Shown in pieces: positions 8,914-17,636 of a stretch of 64,000 nucleotides of DNA. The stretch lies in NCBI GenBank assembly GCA_040403315.1, contig JBBAKX010000003.1, forward strand, positions 186,001 to 250,000, given 5' to 3'. A model generated the notes under the pieces. It saw only the letters and a program-made list of their open reading frames with translations, was not told the DNA's origin and made no database searches. Source of the DNA: CAMCXT01 sp040403315. Lineage in GTDB: Bacteria > Bacteroidota > Bacteroidia > M30B66. The translations under genes were made by a program, and so were the position numbers. Within the stretch, counting starts at the first letter, position 1. Each line of letters opens with the position of its first letter.

Positions 8914-8988
8914 TCGGGATGGCAAGATTCGAACTTGCGACCTCCTGGTCCCAAACCAGGCGCGATGACCGGACTACGCTACATCCCG
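8914..8988 (-). tRNA. tRNA-Pro (anticodon UGG)
   Basis: A 75-base cloverleaf on the minus strand has acceptor CGGGATG paired with CATCCCG, discriminator A, anticodon loop TTTGGGA with anticodon TGG and T-arm sequence AGTTCGAATCT. CCA is not encoded. The C at the first position is typical of bacterial tRNA-Pro only in some lineages, but the fold is sound. Confidence 0.95.
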
Positions 8989-9020
8989 AACCGGCCTAAG
9001 CCAATTCTTTTCTTTCGGTG

Positions 9021-9107
9021 CGGTGAGGGCGGGATTCGAACCCGCGGTACAGTTTCCCGTACGTCAGTTTAGCAAACTGGTGGTTTCAGCCTCTCACCCA
9101 CCTCACC
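9021..9107 (-). tRNA. tRNA-Ser (anticodon GCU)
   Basis: An 87-base class II tRNA has acceptor strands GGTGAGG/CCTCACC, discriminator G, anticodon loop TTGCTAA with anticodon GCT, a long variable arm (GTACGGG..CTGTAC region) and a GGTTCGAATCC T-arm. It decodes AGC and AGU. It lies 32 bases upstream of tRNA-Pro and the two share one terminator, so they form a unit. Confidence 0.95.
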
Positions 9108-9118
9108 GTGGGGGAGTG

Positions 9119-9146
9119 CAAATGTATAAAAAAAAGTTACTTCCAA
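9119..9146 (-). promoter_or_regulatory. Promoter of the tRNA-Ser/tRNA-Pro unit
   Basis: On the minus strand TACATTTG (complement of 9119-9126) matches the -7 consensus and lies 11 bases before the tRNA. A TTG (complement of 9144-9146) lies 17 bases further upstream, slightly closer than usual. Confidence 0.55.
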
Positions 9147-9206
9147 AAACTTCCTTGAAAATATTCGTTTTCTGTTTGATTTATAGCGAATTAGTTTTTT
9201 CATCAG

Positions 9207-9239
9207 TTGTCAAAATAGCCATTCTATCCTGTATTTTTG
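9207..9239 (+). promoter_or_regulatory. Possible promoter of surE
   Basis: TATTTTTG at 9232-9239 matches the -7 consensus. The nearest TTG (9207-9209) is 22 bases upstream, longer than the usual 19-20. Transcription from here would give a leader of about ten bases. Confidence 0.4.
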
Positions 9240-9255
9240 CAGCAAAATATTGATA

Positions 9256-10026
9256 ATGGCTGAGAAAAAACTTATTCTAGTATGTAACGACGATGGAATC
9301 ACCGCGCCGGGAATCAGGAACCTAATTGAAGTAGCACGCGAGTTCGGTGATGTAGTCGTTGTTGCGCCCGATAAGCCTCAATCTGCTATGGGACATGCTA
9401 TTACAATTAATGCTACCATTAGAGTGAATCAAATGCACTCAAATGATTCCCTTGAATATGCTTGTTCAGGAACGCCAGTGGATTGTATAAAACTTGCGGT
9501 TAACAAAATTCTTAAACGTAAGCCTGATTTGTTGGTTTCTGGCATAAATCATGGCTCGAATGCATCCATCAATGTAATTTATTCTGGTACAATGTCGGCA
9601 GCGATGGAAGGTGCGATGGAAGGCATACCATCAATTGGATTTTCTCTTCTAGATCATTCTATTGACGCTGATTTTTCTGCTTCACAACACTTTGCCAGAA
9701 TAATAATTCGCCAAGCACTTGAGGAGCAAATGCCTTCAGGTGTTTGTCTCAATGTCAACATCCCTAACACTAAAATAGAAATTATTAAAGGCATTAAAAT
9801 TTGTCGACAAGCCCGGGCAAATTGGGAAGAAGAATTCGACGAACGTTTCGACCCAAATGGTAAACCGTATTATTGGTTAACAGGAGTTTTTCGCAATTTT
9901 GATGATGGCATCGATACAGATATATGGGCACTTGAAAATAATTACGTTTCCATTGTACCATGTCAATTCGATATTACTGCACACTCCACTTTACAACACT
10001 TTAAAAACTGGGAGCGAAATGCTTAA
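9256..10026 (+). CDS. surE: 5'/3'-nucleotidase SurE
   Basis: The 256-residue protein begins with LILVCNDDGITAPGI, where the paired Asp residues bind the divalent metal, then VVVVAPDKPQSAMGHAIT, then SGINHGSNASINVIYSGTMSAAMEG, all SurE family signatures. SurE removes phosphate from nucleoside 5'- and 3'-monophosphates and some polyphosphates in the cytoplasm. I place the start at the ATG at 9256; a TTG two codons earlier is also open. The stop overlaps the next gene's ATG by eight bases, so the two are likely coupled. Confidence 0.95.
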   Translation: MAEKKLILVCNDDGITAPGIRNLIEVAREFGDVVVVAPDKPQSAMGHAITINATIRVNQMHSNDSLEYACSGTPVDCIKLAVNKILKRKPDLLVSGINHGSNASINVIYSGTMSAAMEGAMEGIPSIGFSLLDHSIDADFSASQHFARIIIRQALEEQMPSGVCLNVNIPNTKIEIIKGIKICRQARANWEEEFDERFDPNGKPYYWLTGVFRNFDDGIDTDIWALENNYVSIVPCQFDITAHSTLQHFKNWERNA

Positions 10027-10303
10027 AAGAAATAGTTTGGCTTTTGGCGCTTCTTTAGGTGCCGTTCTGCCTGTGTTCTTGTATATCATTCTTCAAGAGT
10101 TGTTTACTGTTGAACACAATGGTATCAACACCCCTAGGTTCGATCAAGCTACTTCCTTGGTATTGTCAATGGCTGTCAATTTGATTCCTTTCACGCAATA
10201 CATGAAAAAGCCAGAATATGAGCAAACTGGCAAAGGGATTCTTTTGGTAACTTTCATTTATGCAGCGGTTTATATCTTCATCAAGTTTTTTCGAGAAGCA
10301 TAG
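10019..10303 (+). CDS. Small membrane protein, unknown function
   Basis: The 94-residue protein starts at the ATG at 10019, inside the end of surE. The frame is open further upstream, but this start gives a clean membrane protein. Three hydrophobic helices are visible (about 6-24, 41-53 and 71-88). No motif was recognised. Its overlap with surE suggests cotranscription, and the same arrangement of surE followed by a short membrane protein gene may recur in relatives. Confidence 0.6.
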   Translation: MLKRNSLAFGASLGAVLPVFLYIILQELFTVEHNGINTPRFDQATSLVLSMAVNLIPFTQYMKKPEYEQTGKGILLVTFIYAAVYIFIKFFREA

Positions 10304-10624
10304 TTATTTTAACTTTTTAGCCCACATATATTAACTGCGTTGGATAGGTGCCGAATTGTAATTATGAACATACTTATTATTGGTTGTATGAACATAATGC
10401 ACATCTGAGTGCATTTATTCAGCCTTTCTTATGTAAGAAGCAGAGATCAATTCATGATTCTTAAGTATCTTTCCTCAATGGTGGAACAAATGAATCAGTA
10501 ATTAATTCTTATGGAGTCAATTATTTTCACAACAAAATAACTGATGATGTTTTTGCACTAAATCATGCTAAATTAATCGACCATAAGATCTAGTGAATAA
10601 TCCCAAATCTTCGTTGGAACAAGT
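10304..10624. other. Intergenic stretch with no recognised gene
   Basis: This is 321 bases of AT-rich sequence between the small membrane gene and the convergent GIN-domain gene. I see only a six-base inverted repeat, ATGCAC at 10397 with GTGCAT at 10409, and no T-tract terminator, promoter match or RNA fold that I can support. Confidence 0.6.
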
Positions 10625-11335
10625 TTATTCTTGAATCAAAATGCCAGTGGAAGCTTGTTTGAGCAACTGCAGTTCTGGATTTCCTTTTAATCGAATATTT
10701 CCTTCCCCTTGTAAACTATAATCTAATTTTTCTGTGATATACACTTCACAGTCACCTTTGGAAAAGTTCTCAACCAATCCATATCGACTTTCACAAGAGC
10801 GTGCATCAATCTGCATAATGGCAAAACTCCACAATTTCAATTGATCAGTTTTACCACTTAGTTTTAACTTTCCACCGCAAGGATGATTATTCCAAAAATA
10901 AAAAACATTCCCACCTAATTCTAAATCTGCTTGATTCAATTTCCCATAAACGACTAATCCAAATTCATTCGATACAATAGGATTTCCGGTTTTTATAAAG
11001 CAACTTTCATTTGCTTGCAGCTTTTTCGGCTTGTTTCCTCTAATGGTTAATTTAACTTTATTAATTTCAGGTTTTCTCCACCTTTTTCCTGAAGCATAAT
11101 CAACTGTTAATACACTGTCTTTAACCGAATATTCAACTGCATTAATAAAGTCTTCATTTGCTTCAATTTCAATTGAATAAATACTGTCTTGATACAGATA
11201 AACATCAAATGCATCATTTAATTCAATTTCTTTAAATGCTGGTAAATCATATTTAATTTTTCCATTCAAATTTGAATCCTCAGAACAACCTGAAATTGCA
11301 ATTAACAATACAAATGCAAAAATTAATCGTTTCAT
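10625..11335 (-). CDS. GIN-domain (DUF2807) lipoprotein
   Basis: The 236-residue protein has a lipoprotein signal with lipobox AISGC, so Cys 17 is the likely lipidated residue. The rest shows the repeated beta-strand ladder of the GIN/DUF2807 family, which opens with FKEIELNDAFDVYLYQD and continues with EANEDFINAVEYSVKDSVLTV. These domains fold as a beta-helix-like stack, are common in Bacteroidota and have no settled function; a role in adhesion or sensing at the outer membrane has been suggested. It follows the PagL-like gene after 11 bases on the same strand. Confidence 0.82.
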   Translation of the reverse strand: MKRLIFAFVLLIAISGCSEDSNLNGKIKYDLPAFKEIELNDAFDVYLYQDSIYSIEIEANEDFINAVEYSVKDSVLTVDYASGKRWRKPEINKVKLTIRGNKPKKLQANESCFIKTGNPIVSNEFGLVVYGKLNQADLELGGNVFYFWNNHPCGGKLKLSGKTDQLKLWSFAIMQIDARSCESRYGLVENFSKGDCEVYITEKLDYSLQGEGNIRLKGNPELQLLKQASTGILIQE

Positions 11336-11346
11336 AATAATTTGTT

Positions 11347-12456
11347 TTACCAGCGATAGTTTATCCCTATTTCAGGGTAGTCAAGCACATGCAGGTGCGA
11401 TTTCATGGAAATACTCAGCGACAATGGATCTGTTAATTGATAGCTCACTGTTCCTCTTGTATAAATAGGATGTCGTTTCACTTTATAGGTTAAACCCAAA
11501 TAAATTCCTTCTTGAAATATTATTCTAAGCTTATTGTAAACAATAGCTTGCGATATGGATATTCCTGTTTGGAAATCATCTGAAGGCTTGTATTTACTCG
11601 CTTTTGAAGCAATCATTTCAGTTTCTGTTGACGAATCATAAAAGCCATCAACGCCCAAACCAATATGAAAGGCTCGATATACATTTCTTTGCATTGCCAA
11701 GGAAATTGTTGATGTATAAAAATAAGATGAAGCCAATGCTCTAGCTCTTTTTCCTCCAAACCTATAACTCAATTCTAAATTGGTTTTAACTTTATGCTCA
11801 CCGAAATGGTTTTTGATTTTCTCTTTCGGTGCTTTTGGCTGAATGGCTAGACCAAACAAAGATGTAAATGAATTCAAACCTAAATTTGGCTCTTTGGTAT
11901 TGCCATTTGAAAAGTGATCTAAGGAAATACCAGCATTCAATTGGATTTGATTGTTTATTTTATATTCAAATCCAGTTTTTAAATTGAAATGGATATTGTT
12001 TTTAGAACCAGTTGTTATATTTAAGTAATTGGTTTCTAAATCAAATTTTTTACTCACTCGACCAAACCCAATTCCTGTCTGAACGAACCAATTGAATTTT
12101 TTGTATTCCAAAATGTTAAACCTGAAAAACGGATAAACTGCCCATTCTTTTCCATTTACTTCATCATTTCCAAGTGTAGTTAAAAACACAGATAACCCAA
12201 ATGAAGGGTAGTTATACAACTCTTCCCAAGATGTTTGGCCAAACGATTGTTTAATCACACTAAAATTTAATGACCGAACAGGCGCATCTACCAAATAATT
12301 TAAACTCGAATATTCTGGCAGAATAAACCCGTACTGATACTCCGTTTGAAACCGTAAATTTTGAAATGTATTATTCTGCGACGCCAATCGACTTTTGCTC
12401 ATTACCAAAATAATGAGTGCGAGTATAAGGTGATTTTTTTTGATTATCTGCTGCAT
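11347..12456 (-). CDS. Acyloxyacyl hydrolase, PagL-like lipid A 3-O-deacylase
   Basis: The 369-residue protein has an N-terminal signal (LILALIILVMSKSRLASQ) and a beta-barrel pattern. The diagnostic segment is ISLDHFSNGNTKEPNLGLN near residues 175-193, with His and Ser spaced as in the PagL catalytic pair, followed by the conserved Asn and Gly. PagL enzymes sit in the outer membrane and remove a 3-O-linked acyl chain from lipid A. The protein is about twice the length of classical PagL; its C-terminal half adds further barrel-like strands (YRFGG, then SISMKSHLHVLDYPEIGINYRW), as in many Bacteroidota members. Substrate specificity is inferred. Confidence 0.82.
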   Translation of the reverse strand: MQQIIKKNHLILALIILVMSKSRLASQNNTFQNLRFQTEYQYGFILPEYSSLNYLVDAPVRSLNFSVIKQSFGQTSWEELYNYPSFGLSVFLTTLGNDEVNGKEWAVYPFFRFNILEYKKFNWFVQTGIGFGRVSKKFDLETNYLNITTGSKNNIHFNLKTGFEYKINNQIQLNAGISLDHFSNGNTKEPNLGLNSFTSLFGLAIQPKAPKEKIKNHFGEHKVKTNLELSYRFGGKRARALASSYFYTSTISLAMQRNVYRAFHIGLGVDGFYDSSTETEMIASKASKYKPSDDFQTGISISQAIVYNKLRIIFQEGIYLGLTYKVKRHPIYTRGTVSYQLTDPLSLSISMKSHLHVLDYPEIGINYRW

Positions 12457-12829
12457 AGAGCTTAGTTCGCTCAGTTTTCATGGGTAAAGATATGAATTAC
12501 CTGATCCTAATTTCAATGTTTAACCAACTGTTCAACTTGGCCTGAATTCAATATTATTTTTTTCCTTCAATAAAATACCTGCTAAAATAAGATAGCTACA
12601 GTTGGATATATGCATATCTGAAATAAGTATTTCCAATGTTTTTTCTGTCCTAATTTATCGTTCAATGAATGTCGATAGGCATATAAAATCAAAAATTACC
12701 TCATTACAATTAATATTTAAGAAGGGGAAGATTGAAAATACGTTTGTGTTAAACAATTGTTTTAGATTAATACAAGTTGTGCTTTAAAATACGATTTAAA
12801 CAGTGTATGTTTGCTCAAATAAGTGTTAT
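12457..12829. other. Intergenic stretch between divergent genes
   Basis: This is 373 bases of AT-rich DNA between the divergent PagL-like and MBL-fold genes. It should hold both promoters, but I cannot point to a full TTG/TAnnTTTG pair on either strand. No RNA gene or repeat was seen. A 61-codon open frame at 12602-12787 has no coding character. Confidence 0.6.
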
Positions 12830-14119
12830 ATGGAAATTGAATTCGTTAACCACTCATCCTTTGTTGTTCGACATGAGAATATTGTTCTGATGATTGACCC
12901 TTGGTTAGAAGGTCGCGTTTTCAACAATGGATGGGAGCTTTTAGCAAAGACAACTTTCGGGTTTGAAGATTTTTCTACAGTTACACATATCTGGTTTTCA
13001 CACGAACACCCCGATCATTTTTTTCCTCCAAATATTGCTCGAATCCCTGTCGAGTTCAGAAATAGAATCACTGTACTGTTTCAAGTTACAGCCGATAAGC
13101 GCGTAATGAACCACTGTAAAAAAGTTGGTTTTAAAGACGTGATCGAAATGCATCCCGATCAATATATAACGCTCGGTACTGATCTTAAGGTAATGTGCGA
13201 GCACTACCAAGAAGGGGATTCATGGATCGTATTCAAAACCAAAGACCTCACTGTTTTCAATACGAATGATTGTGGTATTCGCGACAAAAACGATGCACTA
13301 AAAATTCAAAAGAAAGTCGGTAAGGTAGATGTTCTCCTAACACAGTTTTCTTACGCCTATTGGGCTGGAAATCGAGAAGATGTTACATATCGTCGAAATG
13401 TTGCCGACGAAAAACTCGAAGGTCTTAAGTTTCAAGTGGAAATGTTCCAGCCTAAATTGATGATCCCAATCGCCAGCTTTATTTGGTTCTGTCATGAGGA
13501 AAATTTCTACTTGAATGATGAAGTAAATCGGCCACAAAAGGTATACGATTTTGTGAGTAACAATACTTCAGCGCAGCCTGTGATGATGTACCCTGGCGAT
13601 CGATATGTTCCTTTTCAAGATTACGATTCAACTTCCGCAATTCAACGTTACAACGATGACTTTAGTCGTATTTTAAAAGGCGAGGATCTTGTGAAAACCT
13701 TATCAGTTCTAGAATCAGAAATGCTCGCTCAAAGCAAAGATTTTGTCAATAATTTAAAGGGCGATTTTGGTATTTGGACAAAATTTCTAGCGCCTTCGCA
13801 CATTTGGATCACCGATTTCAATCGTGCTTATGAATTGTCGCTAGAATCAGGCTTGTTGCCAGTAGAAGATGTTGAAGAACGTTGCGATGCTTCGCTTTCT
13901 GCCGAATCGCTCGTTTTTAATTTCAAATTTCCTTGGGGCAATGATACACTCGGCATCAATGGTCGCTACCAACGTCCCAAAGGCGGCAATTATTCAAGAT
14001 TTTATAACTTTTTCCGATACAATCAGCTTAAAAGCAGAGGCATCAAAGTAGGGGTAGGCTATTTCACTGGAATGGCCATCCGCAAGGTACTTGTGAAAGC
14101 AGGTCTTCAAAAAATCTAA
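12830..14119 (+). CDS. MBL-fold metallohydrolase
   Basis: I start at MEIEFVNHSS (12830); an in-frame ATG nine codons earlier adds a segment without conserved character. The product is 429 residues. The metallo-beta-lactamase motif is HIWFSHEHPDHF with H58, H60, D62 and H63, and further likely ligands are in MCEHYQEGDSW and FNTNDCG. The first 25 residues resemble UlaG-like and CMP-NeuAc-hydroxylase-like members (a VNHSSF turn and a DPWLEG segment). The C-terminal 200 residues were not recognised. The substrate is unknown; a carbohydrate or lipid link is only a guess. Its stop abuts the stop of the convergent fusion gene with no spacer. Confidence 0.75.
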   Translation: MEIEFVNHSSFVVRHENIVLMIDPWLEGRVFNNGWELLAKTTFGFEDFSTVTHIWFSHEHPDHFFPPNIARIPVEFRNRITVLFQVTADKRVMNHCKKVGFKDVIEMHPDQYITLGTDLKVMCEHYQEGDSWIVFKTKDLTVFNTNDCGIRDKNDALKIQKKVGKVDVLLTQFSYAYWAGNREDVTYRRNVADEKLEGLKFQVEMFQPKLMIPIASFIWFCHEENFYLNDEVNRPQKVYDFVSNNTSAQPVMMYPGDRYVPFQDYDSTSAIQRYNDDFSRILKGEDLVKTLSVLESEMLAQSKDFVNNLKGDFGIWTKFLAPSHIWITDFNRAYELSLESGLLPVEDVEERCDASLSAESLVFNFKFPWGNDTLGINGRYQRPKGGNYSRFYNFFRYNQLKSRGIKVGVGYFTGMAIRKVLVKAGLQKI

Positions 14120-15304
14120 TCACGGATAAATCAGCACCGCACAACCTTTGGACACTTTTCGATACAAGTCCTCTAAGGTTTCTTTTTCCATCGAAACGCA
14201 ACCCCAAGTTAGGTTCTGGCGGTCGGCTTCTGGCCAATTTCCACTCCAGCCATGAATGCCAATTCCCCCTCCCAATTTGCTTGTTTTAAGCGGCTCTCTA
14301 CCAGCCTCATTGGCCTTTTCAATTTGATCAAATTGCGCTTTTGAAATGATTTTTTTGTGCAATCCAGTCGCTGCGTCCCAAGTATTGGGATAGTTCAAAC
14401 GCATCCATCGCGAACCCAGAAATTCACCGTATGCCCCGCCAAATGGCCCAACCGTTTTTTCAATGATACGATATTGGCCCTCTGGTGTTTTGTTGTCTCC
14501 CTGCATAATTTTATGTCCTACAGGCGATTGACCTAATGCAATTCGATATTCTTTTACGAATTTGCCTCCTTCATACAATTTCATTCTATAATCTGATTTT
14601 CGCGCAATCAACAAATGTGCTTCTTGCGCAGGAACCAAGCATTTACGGTGTTTTTTGATGTATTCCGTTGGCTCATAGTAATTCTCCATTATCCATGATT
14701 GGTCCTTTCCATCTGCCGAAGGCCAATAATCTGCAGGTAAATCACGCATCGTTTTCTTCCTCAATTCTAAATGCAAATGTGCCGGATATGCGCCACCATC
14801 AGTTCCAATATCTCCGATCATTTGCCGTCTAACTACTTGATCTCCATTTTGTACTAATCGTTTCCCTAGATGAGCATAGGAACTGTAAACGGTGTCAATG
14901 TCCAAGTTTTCTAAAATCACATGCCTTATCGTAATTATATTTCCCCAAGGTGATCCAAAGTCTCTCGATTCAACTACTTGCCCCGATGCTACTGAAAAAA
15001 CAGACTGTCCTTCATCCGAATTTCCACCGCCATTCCCATTCCAATCTTCGCCTGTGTTAATGCCTAAACTGTAAACTTCAGCAGTTTTTGTTGCCACATA
15101 CCAACCAGAATGCGATTTTCCACTTCCATCCGTATAGATTCCGCCACCATTCCCATCTCCAAACGGAAAATCAAATCCATCGCAAAACGGTTTGTTAAAT
15201 ATGTTGGTTTTTTCCCCTTCCGGGGACAAGGAGTCTTGCCGCTGGGCTTCAGCGCAACTGCCCCAAAAAAGCACCGAAATAACTGACAGGATCATGTTTC
15301 GCAT
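14120..15304 (-). CDS. Fusion of M23-like domain and L,D-transpeptidase (YkuD)
   Basis: The 394-residue exported protein has a signal peptide ending near AEAQ. Residues about 60-185 form a LytM/M23-like domain: VFSVASGQVV, SSYAHLGKRL and AHLHLELR (H176, H178). Residues about 230-394 form a YkuD L,D-transpeptidase domain: IHGWSG with H351 and LTWGCVSM with the catalytic Cys at 369. YkuD enzymes make 3-3 crosslinks in peptidoglycan or attach proteins to it. In the M23 part the expected HxxxD motif reads NTGED (N83..D87), so the first zinc-ligand His is missing. The M23 part may therefore be a binding module. Both acts would be periplasmic. Confidence 0.88.
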   Translation of the reverse strand: MRNMILSVISVLFWGSCAEAQRQDSLSPEGEKTNIFNKPFCDGFDFPFGDGNGGGIYTDGSGKSHSGWYVATKTAEVYSLGINTGEDWNGNGGGNSDEGQSVFSVASGQVVESRDFGSPWGNIITIRHVILENLDIDTVYSSYAHLGKRLVQNGDQVVRRQMIGDIGTDGGAYPAHLHLELRKKTMRDLPADYWPSADGKDQSWIMENYYEPTEYIKKHRKCLVPAQEAHLLIARKSDYRMKLYEGGKFVKEYRIALGQSPVGHKIMQGDNKTPEGQYRIIEKTVGPFGGAYGEFLGSRWMRLNYPNTWDAATGLHKKIISKAQFDQIEKANEAGREPLKTSKLGGGIGIHGWSGNWPEADRQNLTWGCVSMEKETLEDLYRKVSKGCAVLIYP

Positions 15305-15544
15305 CTCGCTACCAACGGATTATTTTAGTGTTTCGTATAGCTTTATCGTACAGCATGGAAGCATCCAAATTGCTTCATTATTCCCATCGATTTTACGAAT
15401 TCAAATCAATCCTAAGATGTCAAATTCCAAATTCTATTTTAGCATTGTTCACAATTAATTATTGATAACCTGATAATAAATTTGGCTTATTGTCATTTCG
15501 ACGTTATGAAAATCCAATTATCTTTGTAAATAAATCAAATCGTT

Positions 15545-15970
15545 ATGGTCGACAACCAATTACATGCATTACTAGACGAGAATGGTTTTCCAGCTAGCCC
15601 GGTTTTAGACAAAAACACAATCAATTATCTTATCGATATAGATGGCACCATTTGCGACGATGTTCCCAATGAAGAACCCGAGAGAATGGTTACCGCAGTG
15701 CCATATCCTGATGCACTTGAAACACTAAATCGTTGGTACGATCAAGGACAAATCATTACATTTTTTACTTCAAGAACCGAAAACCTTCGCGAAATTACCG
15801 TTGAATGGCTCAACCGTCACGGCTTCAAATACCACGGAATCCTCATGGGTAAACCCCGCGGAGGCAATTACCATTGGATCGACAACCACATTGTTCGTGG
15901 AACCAGATTCAAAGGCAAGTTCACCGAAATGGAAACAGTCATGAAAGAGATTCTCGTTTTCAAAGAATAA
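15545..15970 (+). CDS. Small HAD-superfamily phosphatase
   Basis: The 141-residue protein has the HAD motif I as LIDIDGTICDD (catalytic Asp pair around residues 32-34), motif II as FFTSRTE, and a likely acidic metal site in the WIDNH segment. A conserved Lys is in GKPRGGNY. It lacks a cap domain, so a small or macromolecular phosphorylated substrate is likely. The layout resembles small HAD proteins of the polynucleotide-kinase-phosphatase type, but I do not recognise the substrate. A -7-like TATCTTTG lies at 15519-15526, 18 bases before the ATG, without a clear -33 element. A strong hairpin follows the stop. Confidence 0.75.
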   Translation: MVDNQLHALLDENGFPASPVLDKNTINYLIDIDGTICDDVPNEEPERMVTAVPYPDALETLNRWYDQGQIITFFTSRTENLREITVEWLNRHGFKYHGILMGKPRGGNYHWIDNHIVRGTRFKGKFTEMETVMKEILVFKE

Positions 15971-15987
15971 TTTGTGTTGTTCTCAAT

Positions 15988-16030
15988 GAAAAGCCCGGTT
16001 AAACATTGCGTTCGACCGGGCTTTCGTTTT
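15988..16030. terminator. Bidirectional terminator
   Basis: The stem AAAGCCCGGT/ACCGGGCTTT with a loop of about 14 bases sits between convergent genes (HAD phosphatase and RhlE), with T-rich flanks on both strands. Confidence 0.85.
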
Positions 16031-16037
16031 TTATAAC

Positions 16038-17411
16038 TCAATATGAAATCGGATTTGGTTTCCGAGGTCCTTTTTTATGCCATGGTCTGCCTTTTCCTTT
16101 CAAACCTGCATTCGTTGCTCCTTCGTTTGAATTGCTTTTTGTTGAATTCTGTTGGTGGTTGTGCTTTTTAGGTGCAGGTTTGCCACCTTGATTTCCGCCT
16201 TGATTTCCAGTTTGTTTCTTGGCAGCCGGCTTGTTTACGTGTACATGTCCTGAAACCAAAGGAACTTCTGCTCCCTTTATACTCCAAGCATGGTTACTTT
16301 CAACAGGAATCTGTTTTTTAATCAGCTTCTGGATATCACGTAAATAAGCCATTTCTTCATCATCACAAAAAGAAAACGCGATTCCACTCATTCCTGCTCT
16401 ACCTGTTCGTCCAATTCTATGAACGTAAGTTTCAGGAACATTGGGCATTTCATAATTAATCACATGCGACAGGCTATCCACATCGATTCCACGTGCAGCA
16501 ATATCAGTAGCAATCAACACACGGGTAGTTCCAGCTTTGAAATTGTTTAGTGCGCGCTGACGAGCATTTTGAGCCTTATTGCCATGAATGGCTTCAGCTG
16601 TGTAACCCGCTTTCAATAGGTCTTTTACGACTTTGTCGGCTCCATGTTTAGTTCGGGTGAACACCAATGCCGATTTAATTTTGGGATCCTTTAGTAGCTT
16701 TACCAAGAGGTGCTTCTTATCATTCTTTTCAACGAAATAGATCGTTTGATCGATCGTTTCTGCTGTGGATGAAACTGGTGCAACTTCAACTTTTGAAGGA
16801 TTTACCAAAATTGTGTCTGCCAGTTTCTGAATTTCTGGGGGCATCGTGGCAGAGAAAAATAAGCTCTGACGTTTAGAAGGAATCTTAGTTAAAATTCTAC
16901 GAACATCATGTACAAAACCCATATCTAACATACGGTCTGCCTCATCAAGAATGAAAATTTCCAAACTTTGAAGGTGTACAAATCCTTGTTGCATCAAATC
17001 AAGCAAACGTCCTGGAGTTGCAACGAGAATGTCGATTCCCCGCTTAAGCATTTCTGTTTGCGCACGCTGAGGAACTCCTCCGAAAATTACTGCATGTCGA
17101 AGCGGTAAATGTCTTCCGTAAGCTTTTAGGCTTTCTTCAATCTGAATAGCCAATTCGCGCGTAGGTGTTAGGATTAAGCAACGAATTGGTCTTGCGGGTT
17201 GTGGTTTTTGAACCCTTGAATGTAAAAGTTGTAAAACTGGAATTGAGAATGCTGCCGTTTTTCCAGTTCCGGTTTGAGCGCATCCCAATAAATCTTTTTT
17301 ATCCAGAACCAGCGGAATAGCTTGTTCCTGAATAGGGGTTGGCTGAACATATCCTTCTTCTTGTAAAGCACGAAGAATTGGTTCAATCAAGTTTAATTGA
17401 TCAAATTTCAT
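16038..17411 (-). CDS. rhlE: DEAD-box RNA helicase, RhlE type
   Basis: The 457-residue protein has all core motifs in order: Q motif PTPIQEQAIP, Walker A AQTGTGKTAAF, PTRELA, TPGRLLDL, DEADRMLDMGF, SAT, then VFTRTKHGADKV, HGNKAQNARQRAL, ATDIAARGID and HRIGRTGRAG. Spacing and sequence fit RhlE. The C-terminal 80 residues are basic and rich in Gly, Asn, Lys and His (GNQGGNQGGK), a usual RNA-binding extension. RhlE acts in ribosome maturation and RNA decay. A leader of about 140 bases with a hairpin precedes it, which could regulate it at low temperature; that is inference. Confidence 0.93.
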   Translation of the reverse strand: MKFDQLNLIEPILRALQEEGYVQPTPIQEQAIPLVLDKKDLLGCAQTGTGKTAAFSIPVLQLLHSRVQKPQPARPIRCLILTPTRELAIQIEESLKAYGRHLPLRHAVIFGGVPQRAQTEMLKRGIDILVATPGRLLDLMQQGFVHLQSLEIFILDEADRMLDMGFVHDVRRILTKIPSKRQSLFFSATMPPEIQKLADTILVNPSKVEVAPVSSTAETIDQTIYFVEKNDKKHLLVKLLKDPKIKSALVFTRTKHGADKVVKDLLKAGYTAEAIHGNKAQNARQRALNNFKAGTTRVLIATDIAARGIDVDSLSHVINYEMPNVPETYVHRIGRTGRAGMSGIAFSFCDDEEMAYLRDIQKLIKKQIPVESNHAWSIKGAEVPLVSGHVHVNKPAAKKQTGNQGGNQGGKPAPKKHNHQQNSTKSNSNEGATNAGLKGKGRPWHKKGPRKPNPISY

Positions 17412-17513
17412 TATTATTTTGGGTCAGGCATCGAAGCCTTCACCGCACTGAATCAGCGATGGGATGGAAACCTGGGTTTAAGGGACTTTATCATATTTGC
17501 CCCGGGTTATTCT

Positions 17514-17566
17514 TCTTCTGAATGTCGGTTGCGACCCAGAAGATCAGTGAGAATGTCGCAAATGTA
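17514..17566 (-). promoter_or_regulatory. Promoter -7 element and hairpin in the RhlE leader
   Basis: On the minus strand TACATTTG (complement of 17559-17566) fits the -7 consensus, though no good TTG lies 19-20 bases upstream. Transcription would start near 17552. Just downstream, the complement of 17514-17543 folds into a hairpin (outer stem TCTTCTG/CAGAAGA, inner GTCG/CGAC). The leader is then about 140 bases. Confidence 0.45.
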
Positions 17567-17636
17567 CGCTATTATTTCAAACGGTGGTTATATGTGTAAG
17601 CGACAACCTTAATCTGTCGAAAATCATCACATACAA

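Noticed and set aside
9023..9253. 76-codon frame across the tRNA-Ser gene
   Set aside because: It runs through a well-supported tRNA in the antisense sense and has no protein-like pattern.
12602..12787. 61-codon frame in the PagL/MBL gap
   Set aside because: No conserved sequence, no signal and no start context; AT-rich chance frame.
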